Below are positions 11,601-22,845 of a DNA stretch of 64,000 bases, piece after piece (positions within the stretch are counted from its first letter, which is position 1; every line of letters begins with the position of its first letter). Source of the stretch: Datura wrightii. Taxonomy: Eukaryota; Streptophyta; Magnoliopsida; Solanales; Solanaceae. The notes beneath the pieces were generated by a model that ran no database searches, was not told where the DNA came from, and saw only the letters and a list, made by a program, of their open reading frames with translations. Position numbers and translations under genes: made by a program. Location: assembly GCA_035772735.1 (NCBI GenBank), contig JASDFA010000018.1, forward strand, positions 136,219,501-136,283,500. Reading direction: 5' to 3'.

Positions 11601-12828
11601 CGACGCCTTGTCCTATCTATCTCGATTACCCTGACCCCAGGCTGGACAGTCTCTGATCACATGACCCTCCTGCCCGCATATATAACACCATGTGGAGCCA
11701 TATCTGCAAGCTCCAGTGTGGGGTCGGCTGCAAATAGGGCATGGTGGGGGTGTATACCTGCTCTGCTCTTCCCTCCTCTGCTGGGGTGAATCTACCGTTC
11801 GAGAACTCCCGCCGAACTCTGTCTGTCCCTGGCTACCAAATCTACCCCTTTGCTACTGTGATGGAGGCGGGGGTCTAGGTGGCCTATCTGACAACCGTGG
11901 CCTAGGCCCTCTCCAAATCTCCCCCTGTATCTCATTTGATCTATTTCTGCAGTGCTGTTACTGATTTATTCGTCTGCTATTCTGTTGCCGCTGTCTAAGG
12001 CCCTCAATAGTCTGGGAAAAGGCATGCACCCAAGCAATATCCATATCTTCCCGTAGCATAACTATCATGCATGCCTCAATATATTCTAGGTTTAGACCCA
12101 TAATAAACCGGTGGACTCTGGATGGCATGGTGTCCACAAAGGCCAGAGCATAGCGGGCCAAGGAATCAAATTGCAGGGCGTACTCCCGTACACTTGTCGC
12201 CCCCTACTGCAAGTGCAAAAATTGGTCCATCCGGGCCTGTCGGATTTCTCGTGGCAGATAACGGTCTAGGAAATCCTCTAAAAAGCTGTACCAGGTCGGA
12301 GGAGCAACATCTCTCCCTCGAAACCTTTCCCAACTCTCGTACCACAACACATCAATATCCCGCAGCCGGAATACCGCTAACTCAACCGACTTTGTGGATG
12401 TCACATGCATGACTCGAAAGATTCTGCATCTGATCCAGGAAGTCCTGAGGGTCCTCTGCCTGATCCGACCCTATGAACTGCGGGGGACCTAGTGCCAAAA
12501 ATTCTAGGACCCTTGAACTGCCAGGCCCACCTGATGATTCTGTTGTTACGGGTTGCACTGACTGACGCTGAGTAGCCATAATTTGTGCCAACATAACTAC
12601 TGCACTTCGAATTTCCTGGTCGGATGGTGTAGGTACAGGAACAGTCGGAGGTAATGTCTTCCCGAGTGACTTCTGGTGGGGTGGGGACTGCTGTGAAGGT
12701 CGAGATGATGCCTCTGTATCGCCCTCAGATCGGGCTGATTCTAAATGAGGCTGAGGCATCCTGCTTGTGCCTTCTCCTACAATGGTATCCACTCTTCTAC
12801 CTGTGACAGGATGTCGCTGGTCTGCCAT
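11600..12828 (-). pseudogene. M1 gag
   Basis: The start ATG (complement of 12826-12828) is followed by a Pro/Ser-rich N-terminus, then a capsid domain (VLWYESWERFRG; FLDRYLPREIRQARMDQF, 12204-12410), a further segment (11958-12161) and a good CCHC knuckle, CYICGQEGHVIRDC, near 11650-11700. Frame breaks separate these blocks. The order and sequence match M2 gag. The protein would package element RNA. Confidence 0.8.
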
Positions 12829-12963
12829 TTTATCTGTAAACAAAGAGTATGATAAGATTTAGGGACTCAACCCTATACTGTACTGCTCCATAGCACGACT
12901 GAATATGAAGAAAGAGAAACCATCCTATCATGCCTTGTAGCCTCCTGCCTATGGTATGTGGAG

Positions 12964-14395
12964 TGATGTTGGGCAGATTTATATGCCCAAGTAATACTCA
13001 AACGTATCATTTTCGTCTTGTTTATTGTGCAATGTGTATACATTTTCATGTAATTGATAATAAAATGTGAATTTATACTAACCAACATGATTAGCATTGT
13101 TTTGTAAGTAAAACATGATTTTGAGGAGCTAAAATGCATGTTGGAACAATATCGGAGTTGGACTTGGATGCGAGCACGAAAAAGACATTGGACTGCACAA
13201 TGTAAAGGGGCTCCGTGATGGAGCCGTGCCACGCTACCATCGCGGAGGCACACTGCCTGGAGGGTGATTTAATTGTCAATTTCCAGTGGAGCCTCGTGAC
13301 AGCTCCGTGGCACGGAGGCAAGCCTCCGCGTTGCATGTCGTGCCACGTTGAGGCTTTATTCCCGGACCCCAGATTTCCAGTGAGGGTCCACGTCCACGCC
13401 GTGTCACGGATGCAGTGCTCCGCGTTGGCCTCCGTAACACGTTGCTTGTTATTCCGGGAAAAATTCCCAATAGTATAAATAGAACACTTAGGCTTATTTT
13501 TAATAAATTCAGACTTGGTGGAGCAAGGACGTGGGTTATAGGCAGTTGAGGGACGAAAAAGCTAAGGGTTTTTCTCTCTTTCTTTCTTCTTTCAATCAAT
13601 TGTTTGTATGATTAACACTTGTTTTAGGATGATTAATCCACAAATGAGTGGCTAATTCTCTTCCTTGCTGAGGTTATGAACAATGTTGATGAATTTTGAT
13701 TGTTGAATTATATGGTTTTTCATCTTTTTCTTCCATGTTGTTCTATTAATTCTTGTTTCTACTGCATTGGTGTGTGGCCGACATTAATGTACATCTAAAA
13801 AGTCCAATTTCACTCGAGAGAGCACGAAATTGGAAAGTTGTGAATTAATAGGGTATTGTTCTTGACTTAATTTGGGAAAATTGGGTTTTGATGTGCTTTC
13901 CTGATAGAAATATACTTGAAAGCCGTATTAGTCAATTTAGGAACCGGAATTGTATTGCTAGGTCATAAATTGCATTTGATCACAGAAATGTAGACGGATG
14001 GTTTATGATTCTAAAGTGACATTTAAATACGAGAATTTTAATCTCTAGGCTAATGTTCTTGGCTAGCAACAGGAAGAGAAGATTAACCAAATTATGATTA
14101 TAATCAAGTTCATTACTTGTTCTTAACCTTGGCATGCTCATATCCATAGTTTAAATTCAAAGTAGATATTTGTTAATAGTTTTAGTATATAATTTATAAA
14201 CAAAAATTATTTAACTTTTGGTTACGTTGTTGTCAGCATATATAGAAGTAAGATAGAATATAGTATACTTGTGCAATTTTTACTTATCCAGAGTCTCCTT
14301 GGTTCGATACTTGGCTTACTTAGCCACTTTATTACTTGTTTGACCACGTGCACTTGCGTGTCGATTTTTAACCCATATAGCAAACCAACCGAACA
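12964..14395 (+). repeat. 5' LTR of element B
   Basis: 1432 bp, TGATGTTGGG to CCGAACA. Dyad units lie at about 13206-13258, 13290-13350 (perfect CTCCGTGGCACGGAG at 13303-13317) and 13385-13442. TATA box at 13474-13482. Confidence 0.9.
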
Positions 14396-14401
14396 TGTTT
14401 T

Positions 14402-14419
14402 TGGCGCCATTGCCGGGGA
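14402..14419 (+). other. Primer binding site, tRNA-Asp type (B)
   Basis: TGGCGCCATTGCCGGGGA lies six bases past the LTR end, with one difference from the site in C. Confidence 0.8.
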
Positions 14420-14557
14420 GACTAGGCAATTGGTGGAATTGTGTTAAGTGTAAATTTACTGTATTTTTATTTTATTTTCGTAAGTGTTGACAACTTGGTC
14501 TTAGCCTGTATTTTGCAGACTTGATTTCTGTGAACACTGGCAAGGGACAAAGAGCTG

Positions 14558-16930
14558 GTGGAATCTTATATAGAGCCTGAACGTGAATTTCATAGTAAAC
14601 GCAGAGAAGCTCTACAAAAGAAGCTACAGTTGCTCAGACAGACTATTATGGAGCAACAAAATCCACCAGTTGTGAGGGCAGTTTTAGTGCCCGATGAAGC
14701 AGCAGCAAGGCCGGTTCGCGAGGTGGAAATCCCACATGCCAACAATGTACGTTCAAGTATCCGCAAACCAGAGCCTGGAGGGAGATTTGAACTTAAACAG
14801 AACATGGTGCAACTATTGCACACAAGCGGGCAATTTACCGGTCTCCCTCATGAAGACCCACAACAACATCTTCAAAACTTTTTGGAGATAAGTGACACTT
14901 ATATACCCGCTGGAGTGTCACCTGATTATGTTCGGCTCACACTATTTCCGTTTTCCTTACTTGGTGAAGCCAAGAGGTGGTTAAAAGCTGAACCACCAAA
15001 TTCTATATCAACGTGGGATGATCTTGCACGGAAGTTCTTGATAAGAATTTTTCCCTCTGGTAAAACAGCCAGACTTAGAAGTCAAATTCTAAGTTTCAAA
15101 TAGAGGGAGGGAGAAAATTTATATCAATCCTGGGAAAGATTTAAATCCATGTTGCGGGACTGTCCTCATCATCATCAGTCCAATGAGGTGTTGGTACACA
15201 CATTTATTGAGGGTTTGGAACCCCATACCAAAATTTTGCTAGATTCAGCAGCTGGAGGGCAAGCGCCGGAAAAGACTGATGAGGAGCTGTACACTTTGCT
15301 CAACCGGATTTCACAGGGCAATCCAGAATGGAATGCTGATTCATCACGAGGTGGAGCAAGGAAAGCAGCAGGAGTGCTTGAAGTGGATGGATTTATAGCT
15401 ATCGCTGCACAGATAGCTGCCTTGCAGAATCAGTTGAACAACCACTTCAGCAACATGAATTTGAACCAGCCTTCAGCTTCAGTAAATGCGATCCAGCAAA
15501 TGTGGTGTGAAGTGTGTGGAAGCAGTGAGCACTCAGCTGAGTGCTGTGGAGAAAACCCAGATTCGGTTAACTTTGTAGGCAATGCACAAAGAAATCAGTA
15601 GCAGTTTGGTAGTGGCTACAACTCAAATGGGAGGAACCATTCAAATTTTTCGTGGGGTGGCAACAACCAACAAGGCCAAAGTTCGGGTCAGGGCATGCAG
15701 AGAAATCAAGGAGGACAACAGAACTACCAATCTCAATTAAGAAATCACAATGCCCCTCCTACACCACCATCACCGAGCATTGAAGAGATGTTCAAGACCA
15801 TGATCGCTAATCAGGCACAATTGCAGGCTGACTATGTTAAATTGGCAGCCGAAGTGAAGAATAATCAGTTAGCGACCAAGGCTCTTGAGTATCAATTTAG
15901 GCAATTTGCTAGTGCTCAAAACACAAGGCCAAGAGGAGGACTGCCTAGCGACACGGATCCTAATCCAAAGCAGGTAAATGCAGTGACCACAAGGAGTGGT
16001 TTGCAGCTGAAGGAGGTGGAACCGGAGAGACCGCCTCAAAAGTCAGGAGCAGCAGATGTTGAGGAAGAACAAAGTTCGGATAGGGGGAAGACCAAAGAAG
16101 CTGAATCAGAAAGACCTCCACCCTCGTTCCCTCAACAACTCAAGAAACACAAGGAGGAGGCGTGTTTCAAGAAATTTATGGAGGTGCTTAAACAGGTACA
16201 TGTTAATTTATCTCTTGTTGATATCTTGCAGGGAGTGCCAAAATATGCCAAATATATTAAAGACATCGTGGCCAACAAAAGTCGTTTGACTGATTATGCC
16301 ACGGTAGCTTTGACGGAGGAATGCACTTTCCGAATCCAAAATAGACTGCCTACGAAGCTAAAAGACCCTGGAAGTTTTACTATCCAGCTTACTATTGGGC
16401 AGAGTATCCGAGCTCGTGGATTGTGTGACTTGGGGGCGAGCATAAATCTGATGCCATCTTCGGTATTCAGAAAGTTACGTCTAGGGAGTACTAGACCTAC
16501 AACCGTAATCTTGCAGTTAGCAGACAGATCCCTAGCGAGGCCGGATGGCATTGTTGAGGATGTGCTTGTGCAAGTGGGATCCTACATTTTTCCGGTTGAT
16601 TTTATTGTTCTGGATTTTGAACCAGACGCTGAAGTCCCATTTATTTTGGGATGACCCTTCTTGGCAACTGGGAAAGCATTAATCGACGTGGCTGCGGGTC
16701 AACTTACAATGTGAGCACATGACAAGGTAGAGGTGTTCGATGTGTACAAAGCACCCAAGCTCCCGATGGTGAATGAAGAACTCTCGGTGATCAATGTAAT
16801 TGATCATGGGAATGCTAAACACATGAATGATTCCCGAGAGTTGATAGGAATACCACTAGATAAGGGTGAGCACTACTGGGGGGAGGACAATGATCGTGAA
16901 AAATCGTCCATCACCATAGTGGATAATTGA
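14558..16930 (+). pseudogene. Element B gag-protease, full length with four in-frame stops
   Basis: 791 codons in one uninterrupted register, exactly as in C. Stops are TAG 15101 (CAG in C), TAG 15599 (CAG), TGA 16652 (CGA) and TGA 16712 (CGA); each fits a C-to-T change. Domains in order: charged N-terminus, Athila-type capsid (LTLFPFSLLGEAKRWL), CCHC knuckle (CEVCGSSEHSAECC), Gln/Asn-rich and proline-rich linker, and retropepsin with catalytic DLGAS (Asp at 16427). The conserved N-terminus has no ATG: the frame opens after a TGA, and the first in-frame ATG is about 30 codons in. The protein would form particles and self-process. Confidence 0.88.
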
Positions 16931-16970
16931 GCATAAAGGACGCCGAGCCGCGACGGTAAACCAGGCACTG

Positions 16971-16988
16971 CACGGGAGGCAACCCGTG
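16971..16988 (+). other. Conserved hairpin after gag-PR (B)
   Basis: CACGGG-AGGCAA-CCCGTG, 41 bases after the gag-PR stop, as in A and C. Confidence 0.75.
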
Positions 16989-17239
16989 AAAAATATATTT
17001 TTTTCTTTCGTTTTGTAAAGTGTAAATAGATTTTGTTTTATTTTTCTTTTTCTTGATTTAGTACAAATTTTTCGTTTTAGTTAGTATTTTTCATTTTAAT
17101 TAGGGAAATCTATTAATCTAACCAATTTTGTTTAGTAAGGTGATTTTCAGGTCAAACGGAGAAAAATATGCACGGAATCGGGAAGGAAAAGGCAAGGTAT
17201 GAAAAATGAATAAAATTAAGGGACAGTGAGCTGGGGCGA

Positions 17240-17460
17240 TGGCTCCGTGTCACGGAGGAGGACCTCCGCGTTACCCTCCGTGACACGTTGAGGTTAAATC
17301 TGGATTTTTTAAAATTCCAGTGAGCCATCGCGATTGCTCCGTGTCACGGAGGAGGGGCTCCGCGTTACCCTCCGTGACATGTTGCCCTATATTTTGTGAC
17401 GGGTCACACCGGGTTGCCTGGTGACCCGCGTATTTCCTTCATTTTAAACCCCGATTTTAG
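17240..17460 (+). promoter_or_regulatory. Candidate internal promoter module upstream of ORF2 (B)
   Basis: Perfect dyads CTCCGTGTCACGGAG lie at 17243-17257 and 17337-17351, each followed by CTCCGCGTTACCCTCCGTGA or a close form. The flank of the second unit (ATTCCAGTGAGCC) resembles the LTR unit at 13290, so the similarity extends beyond the dyad. A GGGTCAC/GGGTGACCCGCG block and a C/T-rich leader follow. Confidence 0.5.
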
Positions 17461-17580
17461 GCCCTTTTCCCTCATTTTCTCTCTTCTCCTCGACCAAACA
17501 CCCAAGTTTCCCACCCCAACCAACGTGCCACGGTATTAAGCAAAGAAATTACCGAGTTTCTTTTATTATTCAACTTAAAG

Positions 17581-18284
17581 GTATGTTTTCCTCTTCTCTC
17601 TCAATTTTTTGGCGATTTTAGTCGAATTTGAGCATGGGAGGTGAGAAATATCACCCTAAGTAGAAATTTAGCATGAAATTGAGTTATTCCTTGATTGATA
17701 AATGTTCGGAATGTTGTAATGAGCGTTTGAACTTGTCGATTGCATGAATGATTCGAATTTGATTGTGAAATTCAATTCTAGGGCTTGGGTTGTTGAAATC
17801 GAAATGGGTAACTTGGTAAATTGGTGAATTATATGCCGGGGTGTGCTTTTGAATTGAGATAAGTCGTTGTAAATATTGTTTGAATGTAATAGACGACGAA
17901 TTCTCGGGTTTTTTGGAAAAATGTGAAAATTGTTCGAATTGGTTTGGTTATTTAGATTCATAGGTACATAGAATTTTTTGTTGTTTTTTTTGTTTGTTGT
18001 TTTAGTTGCTAAGTGCGATGGTTGAATTGCTAGCGATGGTAGGATTGGAATTAGCTGTATGAAGTTTGAGTAGTACGCTAAAGTCATATTGTCGAAATTT
18101 TCTTTGCGAACGCACTAAGCATAAATTGTATAGTGTTTGTTTTTGGTGTAAATAAAGTGATCCTTGCCGTAGTATTGTAACCGTAGCTAAGGACTAAGTG
18201 TGGGGTAAACTTAGCTTAACCCGACCTTAGCCGAAGAGAATATGCATTTAGCTTGACATTGCGCTTATTTATTTGTGTTGACAG
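17581..18284 (+). other. Candidate intron in the ORF2 leader (B)
   Basis: Donor AAAG/GTATGT, acceptor GTTGACAG/GT, 704 bp, ending five bases before the ORF2 ATG. A polypurine-tract copy AAGTGTGGGG lies inside at 18196-18205. Confidence 0.6.
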
Positions 18285-18289
18285 GTACA

Positions 18290-19510
18290 ATGGCAAGTAG
18301 GCAGGAGAAGGGTAAAGGCGCATCTACTTCAAGAATCGGGAGAAAACGACTGAGATTGAGCACTGCAGTCCTAGCTGCACCAGCAGTTCCGCGCGGCCAA
18401 CGCCGCCAATACGGAACGAGGTGGGTAACCGATGAAGGGAAGAAGTGGTACGCTAAACACAAGGAAAATAAATACTTCCCTGAGGAGCATATTGCACGGG
18501 AACCACTAGCACAGGAGTTCCCCCGTATTGTGCAGAGGATCGAGGCAGCTGGGCTCAGCTTCATATTTCAGGAGCCCAAGGAATGCAACCTTCATTTAGT
18601 CCGGGAGTTCTATGCAAATTGGAACCCGGCCATCAGAAGCCACACAATAAAAATCAGAGGGCAGATTGTCACACTGGAACCCCAACAATTAAATGCCATC
18701 ATTGGAGCGCGGGACACAGACGCCCACGTTCTTAGCCAGCTAAATATCACCCCACCATACGCCGATATTAGACGCACTTTGTGTGGGGCTCGATCCACAT
18801 CCCGATGGAGCAGACATAAGGAGAGGGGTTACCACCAGACTCTGCCGTATTCTTAAATGAACAGGGAGGCAAGAATTTGGCTGAAAATAGTTTGTTCGTG
18901 CCTGATCCCGGGGGTACACATGACGGATGTGACCCGGGACCGTGTGTGCCTGGTGTATGCCCTGGTGAAAGGGCTAGAGGTTAATGTTGGGGCGGTTATC
19001 ATATCCACCATGAAGAGAGCTCTACTACACCAGGGCCACAGGTATGGGTTCGGCGGACTTCTCACCACCTTCCTCCGGGGCCTCGATGTCGAGGAAGAGG
19101 CTTTGGACTACATCCCGCAGTTGGAGCGGAGGGCCCTTGATGTGACCAAAACTAAGGCCCCCGACACCACACACGGGCCAATGCTGACACTTGGAGAGCG
19201 ACATGCTCGCGACGACCAGTACATGGCACGGATGTTTGGGATGCAAATGCTTCAGCTTCGGATAGGTGGGAGACCAGCCACAGAGGAGGAGTTATGGCAG
19301 CTAGAGCTGGATTACCCATTTGGCAAAAAAGCCAGAGCTTTGTGCCGAGTGGGGCCAGCCTTCGTTGAGCCCACTGACGATGATGTCCCCACGGACGAGG
19401 AGACACGTCGGGAGGACTCTGATGTGGAGTCCGATGACGACGATGGAGGTGACTCGGACATGGGCAATGAGGCAGCAGCACCGGATGAAGAAGTCGAATA
19501 TTTCGACTGA
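18290..19510 (+). pseudogene. Element B ORF2 (putative plant transposon protein family), one in-frame stop
   Basis: 407 codons including the stop, the same length as C. A single TAA at 18854-18856 replaces the CAG seen in C. Features: short basic N-terminus (GRKRLRLS, a possible nuclear signal), a conserved globular core (KWYAKHKENKYFPEE; FYANWNP; IIGARDTDAHV; WSRHKERGYHQTLPY; RYGFGGLLTTFLRGLDVEEE), and a very acidic C-terminal tail rich in Asp, Glu and Ser. No signal peptide or membrane helix is visible, which argues against an envelope glycoprotein despite the env-like position. The family resembles PF20167; function unknown. The ATG context is strong (A at -3, G at +4). Confidence 0.8.
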
Positions 19511-19553
19511 TCAGGGAGTGCCACCACCCAATCTTGTGATTTTTAATTTTTGT

Positions 19554-19588
19554 GAACACTGGGGACAGTGTTCGATTTAAGTGTGGGG
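19554..19588 (+). other. Hairpin plus polypurine-tract copy downstream of ORF2 (B)
   Basis: GAACACTG-GGGA-CAGTGTTC at 19554-19573, then AAGTGTGGGG at 19579-19588. The hairpin starts 43 bases after the ORF2 stop. Confidence 0.7.
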
Positions 19589-21316
19589 TGGGAAGTAGTT
19601 AGGTGCTGGGGGCTGGGCTGATTTGCTGTATGTTCTTCCTTTGTTTTGTTCTTTATGTTTATGTTTCCCTGTGGTTGTGAGTGCAAACTGGTTTGTATCT
19701 GTATATGTACATATTTGTGGTAATTGATGTGTGTTATGAAATGTTGTGGTTGCCAGTTGGTACAAATTTTGTAAATTTTTGTAAATATTTTTTTTCTCTC
19801 TATCTTCGATTTTCATTTTTGGGTTTCTCAGAGTTTGTTTTCAGTTCTTTTACCGAGAATAGTCCCATTGAACCGATATCATAGTTAGTGACCGTTCCCT
19901 ATGATGGATGGATGACGACCGTCTTAAGGGAAATGTAGTCGGTAAAAGTAGTGATTTCAATTTATTTTCAGTTTTTTCTTTGGTGGATTGCATCACGGAA
20001 CCTGTAGTTACTATATGGTTGTGAAATTTTGGTTGCGTGTAGTAACTGATGTTCAAAATATAAAAGTGATTCGTTTGAAAGCATGCAATTTTGTAAATAT
20101 GTTGAGTTACCTTGGCTGTAGAATTTGATTCGGTGTGATTGAGGCTTAATATTGAATTCATGTAATTGGTTAATTAAAGAGTCTGTGAATGCATCTTGAA
20201 TCGAGCATGTGCACAAAGTGTGAAGTGAGGTATTGTTATTCCATGCTATTGTGAAGTGTCTAGAACTTGCCTGGTGTGTGTACAAAACGAAATGAAGGAG
20301 GTGTAGTGTTGGAAAGGAAGTAGGCATTTCTTTGTCTTAACCGAGAGTTTCTATTTTTTCTTGTCATACTCTACCTTTTTATGTGATTGTATACCCTAGT
20401 CAGCCCGTTGAGCCTTTAGCCGATCATTTCTTTCTTTTGTCCAAAATTGTATAAACTGAGCTTAATTCTTTCTTTTCATTAGCCGTAAAGTCTATACAAA
20501 ACTCTTAAGCGCTTAAGAAAAGAAAAATTTTTCCCAAAGTGTCAAAGAGTGAGAAGGGTGAAAAGAAAAAGAAAAGCAGAGTGAGGAAAGAAAAGAAAAG
20601 GTTGAAGAGGCACTTGTTATAATGAAATGATAATGAAGGTGCATGAAAAACCTTTGTGTCATGTCAAGTGTGTTTGGTGAAATGGGCCATACGAAAGTAA
20701 ACCAGCATGAATGGGATGATGAAAAAAAGAAAAGAGAGAAAAAATGTCATGAGTTGAGGGGAATGTGTTGAAAAGGCGCTTAAGGATGCTAGTGACTATT
20801 ATTAGCTAATCCAATATATATACTAGTTCCATAGCTTCCATTACAACCCATTAAAGTCCTACTTGATCTTACATTGCATTTCCTTATATTAGTGGAGTAA
20901 TACACTAAGGGAAAGCCTATGGGTCATGACATGATGCATGTGAATTCTTTTGGGAGAGAGAGTGAAATTAATTTTTACATGCCCCTGCTTGAATGTTTGT
21001 GTGTCGCATGAACATTAAGGGGAAGATTCTCTTGAGTTGTGAGGGCACATGCTTGATGAAAGATTGATGTTCGTGTCGGATATCTTGATTAGCTGATTTG
21101 CATGAGTTTGCCGATATCAAGGGTCGATTCTTAAAGTCTAGGAAGTCTTAATGTATTAAAGGTCATTGCATTGTAAGACCATGCATGTTTTATTGATGAT
21201 TTACAATATTGAATGATCGGTATGACCGTAGCTCAAATTTTCGCACCATAGAGGCGAAGGTTGGGATGTAATTTGCATGAATTGTGTATGTGTTGTTCGA
21301 GGACGAACAAGGATTT
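19589..21316 (+). other. Long 3' noncoding region (B)
   Basis: It has the same conserved blocks as A: TACCGAGAATAGTCCCATTG near 19851, GATGGATGGATGACGACC near 19904, CCTAGTCAGCCCGTTGAGCC near 20395, an A/G-rich tract at 20510-20610, and a GGGTCATGACATGATGCATG block near 20921. No protein-coding frame is convincing. Confidence 0.65.
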
Positions 21317-21330
21317 AAGTGTGGGGTAAG
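21317..21330 (+). other. Polypurine tract (B)
   Basis: AAGTGTGGGGTAAG abuts the 3' LTR. Confidence 0.75.
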
Positions 21331-22761
21331 TGATCTTGGGCAGATTTATATGCCCAAGTGATACTCAAACGTATCATTTTCGTCTTGTTTATTGTGCAAT
21401 GTGTATACATTTTCATGTAATTGGTAATAAAATGTGAATTTATACTAACCAACATGATTAGCATTGTTTTGTAGGTAAAACATGATTTTGAGGAGCTAAA
21501 ATGCATGTTGGAACAATATCGGAGTTGGACTTGGATGCGAGCACAAAAAAGACATTGGACTGCACAATGTAAAGGGGCTCCGCGATGGAGCCGTGCCACG
21601 CTACCATCGCGGAGGCACACTGCCTGGAGGGAGATTTAATTGTCAATTTCCAGTGGAGCCTCGTGACAGCTCCGTGGCACGGAGGCAAGCCTCTGCGTTG
21701 CATGTCGTGCCACGTTGAGGCTTTATTCTCGGACCCCAGATTTCCAGTGAGGGTCCGCGTCCACGCCGTGTCACGGAGGCAGTGCTCCGTGTTGGCCTCC
21801 GTTACACGTTGCTTGTTATTCCGGGAAAAATTCCCAGTAGTATAAATAGAACACATAGGCTTATTTTTAATAAATTCAGACTTGGTGGAGCAAGGACGTG
21901 GGTTACAGGCAGTTGAGGGACGAAAAAGGTGAGGGTTTTTCTCTCATTCTTTCTTCTTTCAATCAATTGTTTGTATGATTAACACTTGTTTTAGGATGAT
22001 TAATCCACAAATGAGTGGCTGATTCTCTTCCTTGCTGAGGTTATGAACAATGTTGATGAATTTTGATTGTTGAATTATATGTTTTTTCATCTTCTTCTTC
22101 CATGTTGTTCTATTAATTCTTGTTTCTACTGCATTGGTGTGTGGCCGACATTAATGTACATCTAAAAAGTCCGATTTCACTCAAGGGAGCACGAAATTAG
22201 AAAGTTGTGAATTAATAGGGTATTGTTCTTAACTTGATTTGGGAAAATTGGGTTTTGATGTTCTTTCCTGATAGAAATATACTTGAAAGCCGTATTAGTC
22301 AATTTAGGAACCGGAATTGTATTGCTAGGTCATAAATTGCATTTGATCACAGAAATGTAGACGGATGGTTTATGATTCTAAAGTGAGACTAAATACGAGA
22401 GTTTTAATCTCTAGGCTAATGTTCTTGGCTAGCAACATGAAGAGAAGATTAACCAAATTATGATTATAATCAAGTTCATTACTTGTTCTTAACCTTGGCA
22501 TGCTCATATCCATAGTTTAAATTCAAAGTAGATATTTGTTAATAGTGTTAGTATATAATTTATAAACAAAAATTATTTATCTTTTGGTTACGTTGTTGTC
22601 AGCATATATAGAAGTAAGATAGAATATAGTATACTTGAGCAATTTTTACTTATCCAGAGTCTCCTTGGTTCGATACTTGGCTTACTTAGCCACTTTATTA
22701 CTTGTTTGACCACGTGCACTTGCGTGTCTGTTTTTAACCCATATAGCAATCCAGCCGAACA
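21331..22761 (+). repeat. 3' LTR of element B
   Basis: 1431 bp, TGATCTTGGG to CCGAACA. TATA box at 21841-21849; dyad units at about 21577-21625, 21660-21715 and 21755-21812. Confidence 0.9.
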
Positions 22762-22830
22762 TTGTTCACAACGCATCCATAGACAAGACTCTACTTAGCA
22801 CGGCTTGTAAACTCCCTAGGATACGACCTA

Positions 22831-22842
22831 CTCTGATACAAA
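22831..22842 (-). other. M1 primer binding site remnant, tRNA-Met type
   Basis: The reverse complement reads TTTGTATCAGAG, one base from the TGGTATCAGAG core that pairs with initiator tRNA-Met. It abuts the M1 LTR. Confidence 0.6.
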
Positions 22843-22845
22843 GTT

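Larger units (their letters stand above)
12964..22761 (+). mobile_element. Element B: pol-less Athila-type LTR retrotransposon with gag-PR and ORF2
   Basis: 9798 bp inserted in M1 between gag and its 5' LTR. LTRs are 1432 and 1431 bp and differ by about 3% by eye. Flanking 5-mers are TGGAG and TTGTT, a poor match for a target duplication, whereas M2 has TGGTG at the equivalent site. Gag-PR and ORF2 have the same lengths as in C with no indels, only substitutions to stop. There is no RT, RNase H or integrase. Confidence 0.9.

Noticed and set aside
18853..19246. Minus-strand frames opposite ORF2 (also 48200-48598, 49183-49431)
   Set aside because: Shadow frames of the ORF2 coding strand; ORF2 has domain conservation and good start context.
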